Below are positions 32,167 through 43,040 of a stretch of DNA of 64,000 bases, piece after piece. Positions within the stretch are counted from its first letter, which is position 1; each line of letters begins with the position of its first letter. The notes beneath the pieces are model-generated. The model did not search any database. It saw only the letters and a program-made list of their open reading frames with translations, and was not told the DNA's origin. Origin of the DNA: Amblyomma americanum (lineage: Eukaryota > Arthropoda > Arachnida > Ixodida > Ixodidae); assembly GCF_052857255.1 (NCBI RefSeq), contig NC_135497.1:350316799-350380798 (forward strand), read 5' to 3'. The position numbers were made by a program, and so were the translations under genes.

Positions 32167-32763
32167 ATGGCTGCGAACACGAGGAACAGATCGAAGCAGG
32201 TACAATGGTGCACCGTAGTACCCTCCGGCAACTGCCCTTTAATCCTGTTTCACATGAAACGAACCGCTCGCTAATCCCACGGCCGTGGCGCATGCACCCT
32301 CTCGCGGAGGAAGCTACAGCGGCTGGAGCGGCGAGGTTCGGGCAAGCTGGAAATTTTCGCGACGGCGACGCGGCAGCACCGCATATCAACCAATGCCAGC
32401 CCGGTGTTGCCACGTGACTAGTAGAAGCCTAGTGCAAGAAAGCATTGGCATAGACGAGTGTTTGTGTCTGTATGCTTTTGTTTAAAAAAAATTATATAAA
32501 GTTGTGTTGAATGCTTAAAACGCAAGATTTATATTTATTTAAATAAACGGTGGAAGTAAACGACAAAATGGTGCTACTTATATAGTATGTTTTTTTGTTT
32601 GCAGGCCACCAAAATGGGTTGCAAGCGCATATCTTTTGCCAGCAACATTGGTTTTCACAGCGGTGCAAAACCCGCAGCGGCGACTCCTGTGAAACGAAAG
32701 CTCGCGAAACGCATCGCAGCCCCGCGCCTTTGTTCGCTCTATTCGCCGAATCGCTTGATGTGA
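32167..32763 (+). CDS. Candidate spliced small basic protein, B3 copy (63 aa)
   Basis: Exons 32167-32199 and 32605-32763. The predicted product is identical to that of B2, with intact acceptors, donor and stop. A possible 5' UTR exon upstream ends at the GTGAGTG donor near 31799. Confidence 0.35.
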
Positions 32764-33379
32764 ACCGCCCTTTACACTCGATCTCGAAAGTTGGTGGTAA
32801 CCTGTGGGGCTTCAGGTTCACTGAGAATAAAGGGCGTCACTCTCTCTTCTTTTATAGGAAGAATAAAAGTTAAGGCAATTGACTCACCTTCCCTCTGTTG
32901 GCAGAGTAGAAGATTTAAAGGCTAGCTGTGAAGAAGAATTGTCGGTTTCAACCTTCAAAATTCTAGAAAAACTGAACTACAGAAAGTTGCTTTCCGTCAA
33001 ACACCCTCGTTCACAGACTGGTTTTCTCTTCATTCCCTACACACAACCGAGGTTAGCGTGATCAGTCAGTCGCCCTCCATTGTAATCTTTTCAGAAATGG
33101 AGAGGGGTATGCACCTTAATCTGTGTAAACCTGAACTCTAGACGATTCCCAGCAGTTTTGGAAAGCGGGGAAAACGTCGCCGCGACGAGAGGCGGAACCG
33201 GTCTGGTCGGGCCGGCAAAGGCTGACGCGCTCGGAGCGAAATCGAAACACGCTCCAAATTGCCGCTGGTTTGGTCGGGGTGCGACGAACCCGCCGATCCC
33301 GTCGGCGGTCAAGCGGCGTTTGAATGTAGAGGGTCTCTCTGTGGCCAACGTGACGTCGCCATGCCGCGCGCGCGCGTTA

Positions 33380-34017
33380 AGGCGCAATCACACTAGCGGA
33401 AACTTCCCGCAGCGGCCCAGCGTCAACATCGACGCTGCGTCGCAGCTCCTCGAAATGACGCTCACACGGCGCGCGTTTTCTCGCTACGGTTGTCTTGGAA
33501 GGTAGAGGGAGGAGGCGTTGAGGGAGGACCCGAACGAGCAGAAAGAGGAGGGGATAGTCGCGTGACTCCAGAGAAGACTGGAAAGCGCGCCCTTTTCTCG
33601 AGTCGTCGTCTTGACCGTCTGCTAGCTCTCTTCCCGTCGCCCTTTTTGTCACGAGGATGGCTGGTTCGAACGATGAGCTGTTGGCTACGGTAAACGTACT
33701 TATACTTCACTATACTATTCTGCACTGTATCAAGTCGCATGTTCATGCCAGCAAAGCAGCCGCCGAGTGCCCGGCCCGCCAGACGCGCGCAGTCTCCGCC
33801 TCCGCCGACGGGGTCACTGAACTGGGACCGACGTCACGGTTCACGGTCGGCGCCCATTGGGTGTTCTCGTCAGCGGCACGGGAAAAATAGCTACCGGATT
33901 CATCGCGCTGCGGGACGGCACAGCAGGCTGCCTGCGGGAGAAAAACCGGCTTGTGCGGGAAGTGGCGCGCGGAAAACGTTCTGCGTTGCGCGTTTTCCGC
34001 CTAATGTGCGCGCGCCT
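33380..34017 (+). mobile_element. PIF/Harbinger-like DNA element, B3 copy (638 bp)
   Basis: TTA flanks at 33377-33379 and 34018-34020; internal 77-codon frame at 33657-33890. It carries the right-hand (B4-type) variants GTGACTCCAG and a private CTCGAGTCG. Confidence 0.58.
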
Positions 34018-36156
34018 TTACGTTGGAGTAAAAACGCGTCCCGCGTACTACCGCGAGGCTCCAGCTTTACATCGCTGAGAGTGCTCACCGCTTAAGAACA
34101 AGTTGCTTCAAGGACGCGTTCATGCAACTGCCCTCATCCGACATGCTATACAAACAACGTTGGTCACGGTACCATCTTAAAGCTGTAAATAAAATAATGT
34201 GCCACCTCGTATTTGAGAAATGAAGAAATACAGAAAAGAAACCTTGATCCGTGCAAGTTTAAAAAACGAAGGTTGCGGAAATCAATCCTGAGCTCACACA
34301 CATGTATATCTTCTGGCCGCGGCTTTGAGCATTGCAACATAAAAAAAAGATTCATCGTCATTGTTTCAGTTTTGTTGCTAAAGGGAAAGTTACAGCTAGA
34401 GTGCTAAGTTATAATGAGCAACTATGGAAGGATATAAACAGCAAAGCTACTATTAAAAGCTTTTCCTCTGATAAGGCATCTTGCTTTAACTTCCACATTG
34501 AAAAAAGATGTCTTTTTGATCAACTATAACTGCCGCGGTTCAGAGTTTACTTCTTATGAAAAAAGAAAACGGCGTTTTTAAGTATAAAGAACCCGCTGGC
34601 ATGGAGATATTGCGCAAGTGCGAGCAATGCCGTAGTATTGCTTTGGCCTCCAACATTTCAGTCACAAAACCCAAAGTGCCCTCTAGGAGAAATTCCAGGA
34701 AACATTTTTCCGTAATATTTGGTATAAAAAAGAAACACAGTTCTCAACACTTACAAAAAGTGATAAAAAAGGTGCTAATTTCACGAAACAGACCAAACGT
34801 CCAGCAGCATTTATTTCAAGGGTGCAAATTTATTCCATCCCTGATGAGAAGGGGTAAAATTTGAAGTTACCCCTTTCTTACAAATTTCTTACACCTTTTT
34901 TTAGAGTGCACTGCAGAAATCGAAATAAATTTTGCGGAAACGGAATATTTTCTAGTGGAAGCAGTGCCTAAACAGTTTTTGGCTCTTATTATTTCAGAAA
35001 CAAACAAATCGCGAACATTGCTGAATTTTGGCACTCCACCTACATGATAAGAGAACTTTTGCCAATAACAGGAGTCCCGTCTACAGAAACAGGCAATATT
35101 AGTTTCATCAGCCTCAACGTGCACGTGAAGGATAAAATAACAAATCCCGTGTTTAGCCCACGGAGAGCAGGAAAAGTGCCGGCAACAGATATGGTGGGCC
35201 AGTCAACAAACGTTACACACCTTGATATCGATCGGAAATGAGAGCAAATAAGGCGGGCTCAGAGAGAAGCTAATTGACATTAGGAATCAGGAGCTTCGGC
35301 ATAGTTAGCTTAATGATATTTAGGTCAGTATCTAAGGGTAGAAGAGGGCAGAAAAAAATATACGATAAAACAGGCTTCGAATGTCACGACGTACCCAATT
35401 TAGGCAAGGCTTAATTTGGTGGCCTGCACCTCTGTTTCGGAGTGTACTGTAATCATTTGCGGTCTTACGTGAGACTACTCCTTGTAGGCATAGCGACATG
35501 AATAGTTCCCTTTATTTGCGAAGACAAGCTACGGAAACGGAGTCATTCGCTTTTAAAAGCTATTTATTTGGAGGCATTTTCGGTTCGTATGATACTATGT
35601 AAATGAAGTGATTACATCAGCGAAGGATAATCTGTGAACCGTCTTAAACATGAAAGAAAATTGTAATCCTAAAACGGTATACAGCTCCCTCCGCGTAATA
35701 CTTTGAATACGTTCACTCAAGAAAAGACTGATCATTCAAGTCTAAACAGGCATCAGCATCTCGTAAATGCGCTGTTGATCATTGCAACAGAATTTAGAGC
35801 CTGGAGCCTTTATCAAATAAAGTGTACAGCCCAGAGCGTTGACCTCTAGGTCATGCTGTGCGGCTTGTATCGTCAGTGTTACAAATCTCTCAAAAATGAG
35901 ATAGACTCTCATCCTCGCCTGTCGAAAGCTTAAGATTTGGTTCAGTGCTACAAATCCCTGGTGTTTAGCGCTCGTAGAAGTGACTGCCTCTGATCGACTG
36001 ATGCGTTCAAAGATTTAAATCCGTTTCTCCAATGAAATCTCATATGCGGCAATTTGGTAAAGCCTACAAATTTATGTGGCAGTAATTTTCGCTTCGCATT
36101 TCTTATTCTCTCTTGAAGGACTTTAGGCCACTCTCACCATTTCCTCCATTCGCGAT

Positions 36157-36384
36157 TTGATCAGTGATGAGCTCAAACTCCAACCTTGCCAGGTATGCCA
36201 TCGCGGGTCATGTCAGTTCTTCTGTAATAGCTGTGTTCCAGGCATTTACCTACTGCTAACGGCCCCTGCCTACTTCAGCATGCATATGAACAGACTTATT
36301 TACCTACATTCTCAGTACACCGAGAGCACCGGAACGTTTTCTTCAAAAAATGTTTTCGTTCTGCGAAATTTTCTAAGGTATTAA
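36157..36384 (+). pseudogene. Zinc-ribbon-like fragment CxxC-x8-CxxC, B3 copy
   Basis: The cysteine pattern is unchanged; a few downstream residues differ from B1 and B2, which gives no sign of constraint there. Confidence 0.2.
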
Positions 36385-37148
36385 ATTCCAACGACCATAA
36401 AACTCGATTTCAAAACACCATCTCGAGAGACCCTTCTCATGTTCTAACCGTATTTTTCGACTCGTTACTGACATTTGCGATGCTTTAGGGTGCCACTGAG
36501 GCAAATTGAACGTAATTCTCGAAGCGTGGCTAGCAGCGCGAATTTTTCATTACAAAGGAGGCCACTTCTTCGTAGTAGATCCTTTGGCCAGAGTATGAAT
36601 AAAGCTGCGCAAAAAAAAAAATCAACCTAAAGCTAGCCTAAAAGCCAATGAAGCACACACGACTCAAGAAAGCAAAAAAAAGATTGAAATGAAGGGCAGG
36701 CGAGGAGGACCATGCGAAAGTGTCCATCCTATACCGCACATGCCCGATCGTCTTGCCTGAGTACTACTCCGGGTCAGATATTGCAGGGCAAGGTGTTCCG
36801 CGTACCCTCCAAAAGGCTTGTGACGTCGGAAACCGCACATGCGTTTAATGTATATCGTAGCCAATGGCGTAGATAGACGCATCGCTACAGTGTGCTCAAT
36901 TTGCTGTCTATGAACGCGAGCTCTGCGGATTTGTAATCATCTAGACGGCGTGCAAAAGGCTTGCGATATTGAATTTGGCGCAGATGCCTCGCGTATTCAA
37001 TGACTTCGCTGCGACGACTTGTGGATTGCAGAGATAATACCCTCCTTTGAGTGTGTTATCTGTGACTGCACTGCTTTAGTGATGTCATCGACAGAGAGCC
37101 ATCGGCGCGCGCTGACGAGGGCACCGACATGGGCGTGCTGCGAAGCAG

Positions 37149-38190
37149 TCTTTTTATTTGCTGCTGAAGCCCTCATGGTAAGGGGTAACGTCGCGCAGCA
37201 TTGTCCAAACTGCGCAGGATCCTTTGTAGCGCGATATACCGGCCCAACTCGACCACTAGAGCAGCGGAAAGCGTGTAGATGAATTTGAGACAGGAGCTGT
37301 CAGCAGCCAGGCGGCACATGTGAAATAGCACTGATCTACTTCTACACTTGAAAGAAGGCTCGTGACAATTTCACGTTTGACTTCTCTGCATACCTTTTCT
37401 TGTTTTAAAACTGCTTTCTTAGAACTGATTCCGAAGGCTGTGTGGAAAAGTAGCTTTTTGGCGTTATCGAATGTCACTGCCAGTGGCTAGAAATAGGCGG
37501 CGCTACAGTGTGTTTAATTTGCTGTCTGTAGTGACGAAATTTTAGCATTGTACGATTTTAAATTTCAACAAAAGGGTGTGGCATTCTCTTGTGTCTCGAC
37601 TATTAAATTGGCAATTTGGCGTGTACTATCAAAAAAATTTTGCAAAATCTAATATTGCTTAGGCAATTGAGCTCATTTTTAGCAGTTATCAGCACAGAAA
37701 ATTTTCATATGTTGTTGCTGCTTGATTGAGAGCAACAAAGCGAACAAAATGCATGAGCGCATTGGGATTCAAACATGTTTTCTACATGTTTACAAAATGC
37801 CGTAATGTTACCATTTAATAGTCTTTTGAGACATCTGATAGGCAAATGCGTCACTTTTAATGAGGGTTAATTTGCAATTAAAACGCAAATTTTAACACAA
37901 AATAGAACGTTTAGAAAAAAAAATTGCTCCAAAGTACCGCCTTCACCATACAGGCGGTTCACGGTGGCCCGGAAGCGGGAGCGACCTGCGTAAAAAATAA
38001 AAAAAAATAAAATAGCATGAGACGAAATAAGGAGGGAAACAACCACTGCAAAATATTTCTTGGAAGCCCAGTTTACAACTTTCAGTTGTTTCATGGCTCC
38101 AGCTTCTTGTCAAAATGTTTCTGGCCTCCATAATTACTGCAGCGATGAGATGACTGAAGCACATTGATACACATCCTTAAACACGCCCCC
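37149..38190. other. C1 left part, no gene seen
   Basis: AT-rich, with A-runs near 37913 and 37995. Open frames are short and low in complexity. Matches 56282-57322. Confidence 0.55.
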
Positions 38191-38375
38191 CGTTGCCGTG
38201 GTGGCTGACTGGTTATGGTGCTCGGCTCCTGACCCGAATGACGCGCGCTCAATTCCGGCCGCGGTGGTCGCATTCGATGGAGACGAAGTGCCAGAGGCTC
38301 ACTAACTGTGTATTGTCAGTGCATGTTAAACAACCCAAGGGCATCGAAATTATGCGCAGCCCTACACTACAGTGT
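38191..38375 (+). mobile_element. tRNA-derived tick SINE, plus strand (C1)
   Basis: Starts CGTTGCCGTGGTGGCTGACT with a box A-like D-arm, then a degenerate box B (GCTCAATTCCGG). The body AGTGCATGTTAAACAACCC is a diverged form of the stretch GTGCACGTTAAAGAACCC found in ixodid SINEs. It is more decayed than the SINE at 7985-8290. Confidence 0.72.
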
Positions 38376-39819
38376 TTGTAGGAAAGAGACTGCTTACAGA
38401 TCCCGTAAATCCTCAGCGACAAGAGGACACGAAGGCCCGTGGAAAAGCAGACAGTCACGTGACAGAGATGCTTGTGGCGTCGTCCGTTATTTTAAAACCT
38501 AAATCCGACGTCTAGCTCTCTCATCATGTTTCAGCTAAATGTCTCTCTTATTTGGTGAAGACTATTTGGTGTTCAGACTAGATACGCACTTTATATTACT
38601 CTTTCGTCGACAGCGCAGTACTTTGCAAAAGACAGCCTTCTTTTAGAGTTTAAGATTATCGATACCGGAGGCATTGTACGAATCATCCGAAAACGGCAAA
38701 TTCTAGCTGATATAGTTTTAGCGGGTCTTGGAGCTAGTACTTCATGGTACAAGTTCTTGATGAATACGAGCAGGGCCATTTCGCCATTGTCGGCACCAGT
38801 TACAACTCAAGATTGCGTCTTTCTACGCATTAAATGCAAGGAGCCTCACGACTCGAGTTTAAAGTGAGAAAAAAAATGCAGTTAGAACTGTGACTGAATT
38901 AAGCCGCATACAGCAAGCCCCGTTATTGATAAGTGCTTATCAGTGCGAGGTTGTAGCGAGGATGTGATCGCTCCTGCTGATGTGATCCGCAGTTTCTACC
39001 TCCTTCTGTACTTCTCGTTGGCACATTCTTGCGAATAGTGCAGATTATCATCTGTATTGCCGAAGAGTATGCAATATTAGTAATTAGTCAGCTTTATACA
39101 CAGCTCTATGCGGGCTTCCCAAGGAATATTAAAATTTTTGTAAGCTTGAACAAATAATGACATTGATATGCTTGTGCAGTGATTTGCGTTTTTGCAAATT
39201 TTTGCACTCAGGCTGTTTTCGGGCCGATGTGCATTTGGGATACTCACGCAATAGTGCAGTATGATACCGTGTATACTGAGCTGTGTGAGCAAGGGGAACG
39301 AATGGAGAGTATTGTACGATTATATTCATTTCATTTTAGATCCTAATTTTTCTGCAGTGTTGTACATAACCTGAGCACGTAAACTGTTAGCTAAAACGCC
39401 TCCAAACAGGGTCCTTAGGTAGCTAGTAGTAATCAGCCTGACTGCTATTTGTCAACTCAAACTGTCCGCATTCAAAAGTCTATTTCAGTGCAAAGCTGCG
39501 AGTTCAGATCCAAAATTCACATCGACTAATTCTGTAATGAGAAGTAATACAGCCACAGAGGCCGCGACCTCGTTCAATTTATTCCACAATCTGCGTGCAG
39601 AGTAAATAAAGATTGCAGTTAATAATTAGAAACAAATTGCGCCGAGTATTTCTTTCCCGCAGCCCAGTTTATCTATAAGCCTCACAAAATAGTATGCTCA
39701 ATTAATTTGAGAATTAGACCATATACGCGCTATTCAGCGCCGAGTGGAACGGCGCTACACACGGGCCAGATGCTTAAGGGGCCTCAAAGTGGCGCGATGT
39801 CTGTAGAGCAAAATCAAGG
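38376..39819. other. C1 middle part, no gene seen
   Basis: AT-rich single-unit sequence without recognisable coding or repeat structure. Matches 57508-58946. Confidence 0.55.
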
Positions 39820-40325
39820 GACAAATACACTGGCTGGCGGAAGAAAAGCGCTGGAAGTCTTATTACTCTCTGGATCCCCGAAAGACTATCTACCTCTTTT
39901 GGCAGATGGTGCGGGGGCTTGGAACGCTTCCACAGCATCGAATCCCATTCTACGCGTTAGCGCCGCACCAAGCCCATCGCCAGTTTTATGTAGCAAATGG
40001 TTTCTGCAGAATTATTGCGGGTGCAATGAAAACCTCGAGTTGCCAGTATGTTCCTCCTGCATCACGAACATCAGCGATGGATGTTATCTTTACTGCTGAG
40101 GAACTCAGCGCTACCCTTGCTAAGCCGTGAGTGGCCGTTTGTCTTCACCAGGGCCAGAGGGGTTCGATTGCCAGTGCCGTCTGAGACAACCTGTTTCCTA
40201 ATGGCTCAAGGATTTCCCCCGCATAGTGCTCGGCTCTTCCTAGTTGAAATGCTTGGGACAAGAGTCGTGGAACAAACCATTGCATTGATGGGCCAGTGAT
40301 TTGTTAGGCCGTAAAACAAACCATA
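39820..40325 (+). pseudogene. Decayed LINE ORF2, segment before the RT core (C1)
   Basis: Frames here give YYSLDPRK..., an FCRIIAG stretch, then PPASRTSAMDVIFTAEELSATLAK and a GPEGFDCQ-like remnant. This order (an arginine-rich linker, then MDVxFxxEEL and PGPxG) is the region preceding the RT palm in tick LINE ORF2. It lies on the same strand as the RT core at 40835 onward, separated by the composite SINE, so the SINE very probably inserted into the LINE. Confidence 0.62.
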
Positions 40326-40349
40326 ATCCGCCTTATGCGATAAAAGCCC

Positions 40350-40835
40350 ACTTCAAACCGAAGCCTTGGCCTTGAGATAGAGCATCCGGCTCGAATTCAG
40401 GAGGTGCCGGATTCGATCCCCAGTGACTCCGGACATCCACCCGTTTTCTATTTGGTGGAAGAACCGTAGCGGTAGCCTAATGGTTGGCTATCCGCCTCGC
40501 ATGCGAGAGGTACGGGGTTCGAACCCCTGTGGCGCTGGATGCCCACCGGTGATACTATGAGTACAACCTTCCCCTGAACTGGTGCTCGGCTCAATTAGGG
40601 TGTAATGTTTGGGAAATGGGTTTTGACCCCAATTTGGGCCTGATTGCATCACCTATACTGCGCTGTGTCACCTTGGCGACGACGAGCGACGAGAGGTACT
40701 CAACCTTTACAATCATTCATGGCCCAACGGTATTGCTGGTCTCCAGTGGAAATCCAGTCGGCTGATACCGCTACTAAAACTACGGAAATCCGATATTGAG
40801 CTCACATCTTTGGCCTAACGTCACTGATCTTCTGT
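40350..40835 (+). mobile_element. Composite SINE with two tRNA-like heads, nested in the LINE (unit 1/2)
   Basis: Two tRNA-related modules lie in tandem. The first (about 40362-40435) retains TAGAGCATCCGG and GGATTCGATCCCC. The second has a good box A (TAGCCTAATGGTTGG, 40473-40487) and a perfect box B (GGTTCGAACCC, 40516-40526), with a CGC-type anticodon arm. The acceptor strands do not pair, so it is not a working tRNA gene. A body of about 300 bp follows. Limits are approximate. Confidence 0.65.
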
Positions 40836-43040
40836 CCCCAGATTAGCAAATTAAACGCCAGAAGCACATGTGCTTGGCAGGTTTTTCTTCATGTCAAAGG
40901 TGCTTACGATAACCTGACACATTAAGCCACTCTTGATGTGCAATGGCCTGTTTGAATTTGTGGCCAGAGTGTTCAGGTGGATCAAAAGGTATTCGACCAA
41001 AAGGCCATCTTTATTATGTGTGAAGTTGTTCCGACACCTGTTCATTACACCCCCCAGGGCGTGCCCCAGGGCGGAGTTCTGAGCCCTACATTGTTTAAGC
41101 TGACACTTATATCACTCCCAGAGAACCTACCAAATACGGTCCATATTTCTATGTGTACCGATGACGTCTGCATCTCAGCCTCCACTCTGACGCTTCTGAA
41201 GGTGCGACCAAGACTTCAGCGAGTTGAAACCACAACTTCCTGCTGTCTCCGAGAGCATGGTCTTAGCATTTCAGACGTGAAGCGCGCGTATATAGAGTGG
41301 CAAATACACGCAAATGAATCACTCAATATCCTCTAACTATCGACGGCCCACCCATTGCCTATTGTACTTCTCATTGCTGTTTAGGGGTTATCATTGACAG
41401 CACAGGAGTTTATCATGCAGCCCGCATTGCAGTGTGAGCGAATCTCTATCCATCCTCTACTGAGATTTCTGTCCGTGAAATCATTGGGCTTTTCGGTTCA
41501 GGCAATGCTGCAGCTGCACGGAGCACTTTTCTTGGGATTTTTGCGGTATAATACTGCCGTGCTATTGAACACACACAAGACAAATTTGCGTGCCCTCTGG
41601 ACTGTAAAGGTCAGCCTCTTCACACACGCCTGGGTATCCCTCGCAGCTTACCAACAGTTCAACTATTGCTATCGACAAGGGCGACCCACTTTCGACGCGT
41701 ATAACATTTGACACCCTGCTGATACACGCACATAAAGTAGCAAGGATTCCTCAACGTCATCTCGTTTCAGTTACGGTACTGAGCCCATATGCAGCGTTTT
41801 GTAATGTAATAGGAGCCCACCAATTGTCCATCTCGTCACAGTTAATCCCGGCCGCACGGCCTTCCACTGCGGTGTGGTGTCCGGGGGAGTCATGTATGCG
41901 CCTTGCAATTCATAGGATAGCGAAGAAAACGAAGTTATCGACTCCGATCCTTAAGCAGCTGACACACTACCTATTCCATGCCAAATATGACCGCACGCAT
42001 GTACATACACCTCGCTCGGTCTCATCTACTATTTCAGTTTGCGCCGTGGTCATTCCTAGAAAACAGGCCAGTATTAACCAACTAGTTTCTTATTGGACAA
42101 CATCAACAGGGTCTGAATGGTCCACTCTTCATATAGCTGCGCTGTACATCGGTGCATAAACACTCCACAAATGAGCTGTGTTCTGCGATTCAAAAGCTGT
42201 CTGCAATGTCTCAATTTCTGCTTTCCTCAATGGCGATCACGAGAAAACCACAGCGGAGATGAGACGTCTTCAACGCCAGGCACTGGAAGAAGGTCATGAC
42301 GTCATCTACCAGTAGCTATCAGGACAAGTGGAATCGTCAGGAAATGACGCAGCTGAGGCTAGGGCTCCATTGGCCCACGGCAGTACCAACATTCTCCGGA
42401 TACCACTGACAAGAGCCGACACAGCGTGACATCTGAGAGTGCTTGGCCGGAGTGAGATTTCAGCGTCATGGTCTCCCGCCGCAAACTATACATGCCGTTT
42501 GCTCTGCCTCGACCGCATACTTCAACTAAATCCTCCTGCCGGCCTCTCCCGCAGCGATGCTACACTTTTGTGTCGCCTTAGGCTGGGAGTGCCATTTACA
42601 AATGCCTACTCCTACTTAATCGCAAGGCAGGCTTTCGTGCCTGTGAGAACAACTGGCACGATATTACAATTGAGCACCGACTTTGTGAGTGTCCCCGGTT
42701 TGAACGTGATCGTGTCCTCCTTGCTGGAACGCTCCTGCGCTTTGATCATCGGCCCCTTAAATCCTCTACCCTTGGACTAAACCTTCATCGCAGAGAACAG
42801 CTGTGAAGGCGCATTTCAAGTTCTTGAAATACACAGGACTGAGTTCAAGGTTGGAAACTTCCAGTCTCTGTGTCTCCTGTTAATAATTGAATACGGACAC
42901 GTGAAAAAGTGATCTCACTTTCCCTTTTCCCCTTTCGATCTCTCCCTCTGTGCCCCTTCCCGCATGTAGTGTAGTATACTGGGCGTCACCTAGTACACCT
43001 CGCTGCTTTCCGTTCATGTCCCTCTATCTTTTTCAAAGAT
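40836..43040 (+). pseudogene. Decayed LINE ORF2: RT core to 3' UTR (unit 2)
   Basis: Same domains and lesions as 97-2300. It differs by a few substitutions, including TAG at about 42313 where unit 1 has TAT, and CTACCC for CTGCCC near 42768. The CTDD catalytic box is at 41154-41165. Confidence 0.8.

Larger units (their letters stand above)
30549..37148. repeat. 6.6-kb tandem copy B3 (6600 bp)
   Basis: The last B copy of unit 1. Its left part matches B2 and its right part matches B4 (GTGCTAATTTC, CAGCATTTATTTC, CGAAGACAAGC), as expected for the copy that borders C. The right junction is GAAGCAG|TCTTTTTATTT. No gene beyond those listed. Confidence 0.95.
1..40739. repeat. Higher-order tandem unit 1 (A1-B1-B2-B3-C1)
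   Basis: Position 1 realigns with 40740 and again with 59868, so the window is a tandem array. Without extra DNA a unit is about 19.1 kb, as in unit 2. Unit 1 is longer because it holds an LTR retrotransposon at 8417-16782 and two additional 6.6-kb B copies between 17348 and 37148. The phase is arbitrary: the window opens inside a unit and the array continues upstream. Copies are close to identical over long stretches, with divergence that varies along the unit. Confidence 0.93.

Noticed and set aside
17348..37148. CRISPR or short satellite array
   Set aside because: Period is about 6.6 kb with complex internal content and no short repeat-spacer structure.
17348..37148. Pure assembly artefact as the explanation for three B copies
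   Set aside because: B copies carry distinct, ordered variants (B2 hybrid, B1 patch, private indels), which simple duplication of contigs would not create. It remains testable with reads.
40467..40541. Functional tRNA-Ala gene (anticodon CGC) at the second tRNA-like head
   Set aside because: Boxes A and B are good, but the acceptor strands (GTAGCGG and TGGCGCT) hardly pair and the anticodon stem has a mismatch. It is continuous with a SINE body.
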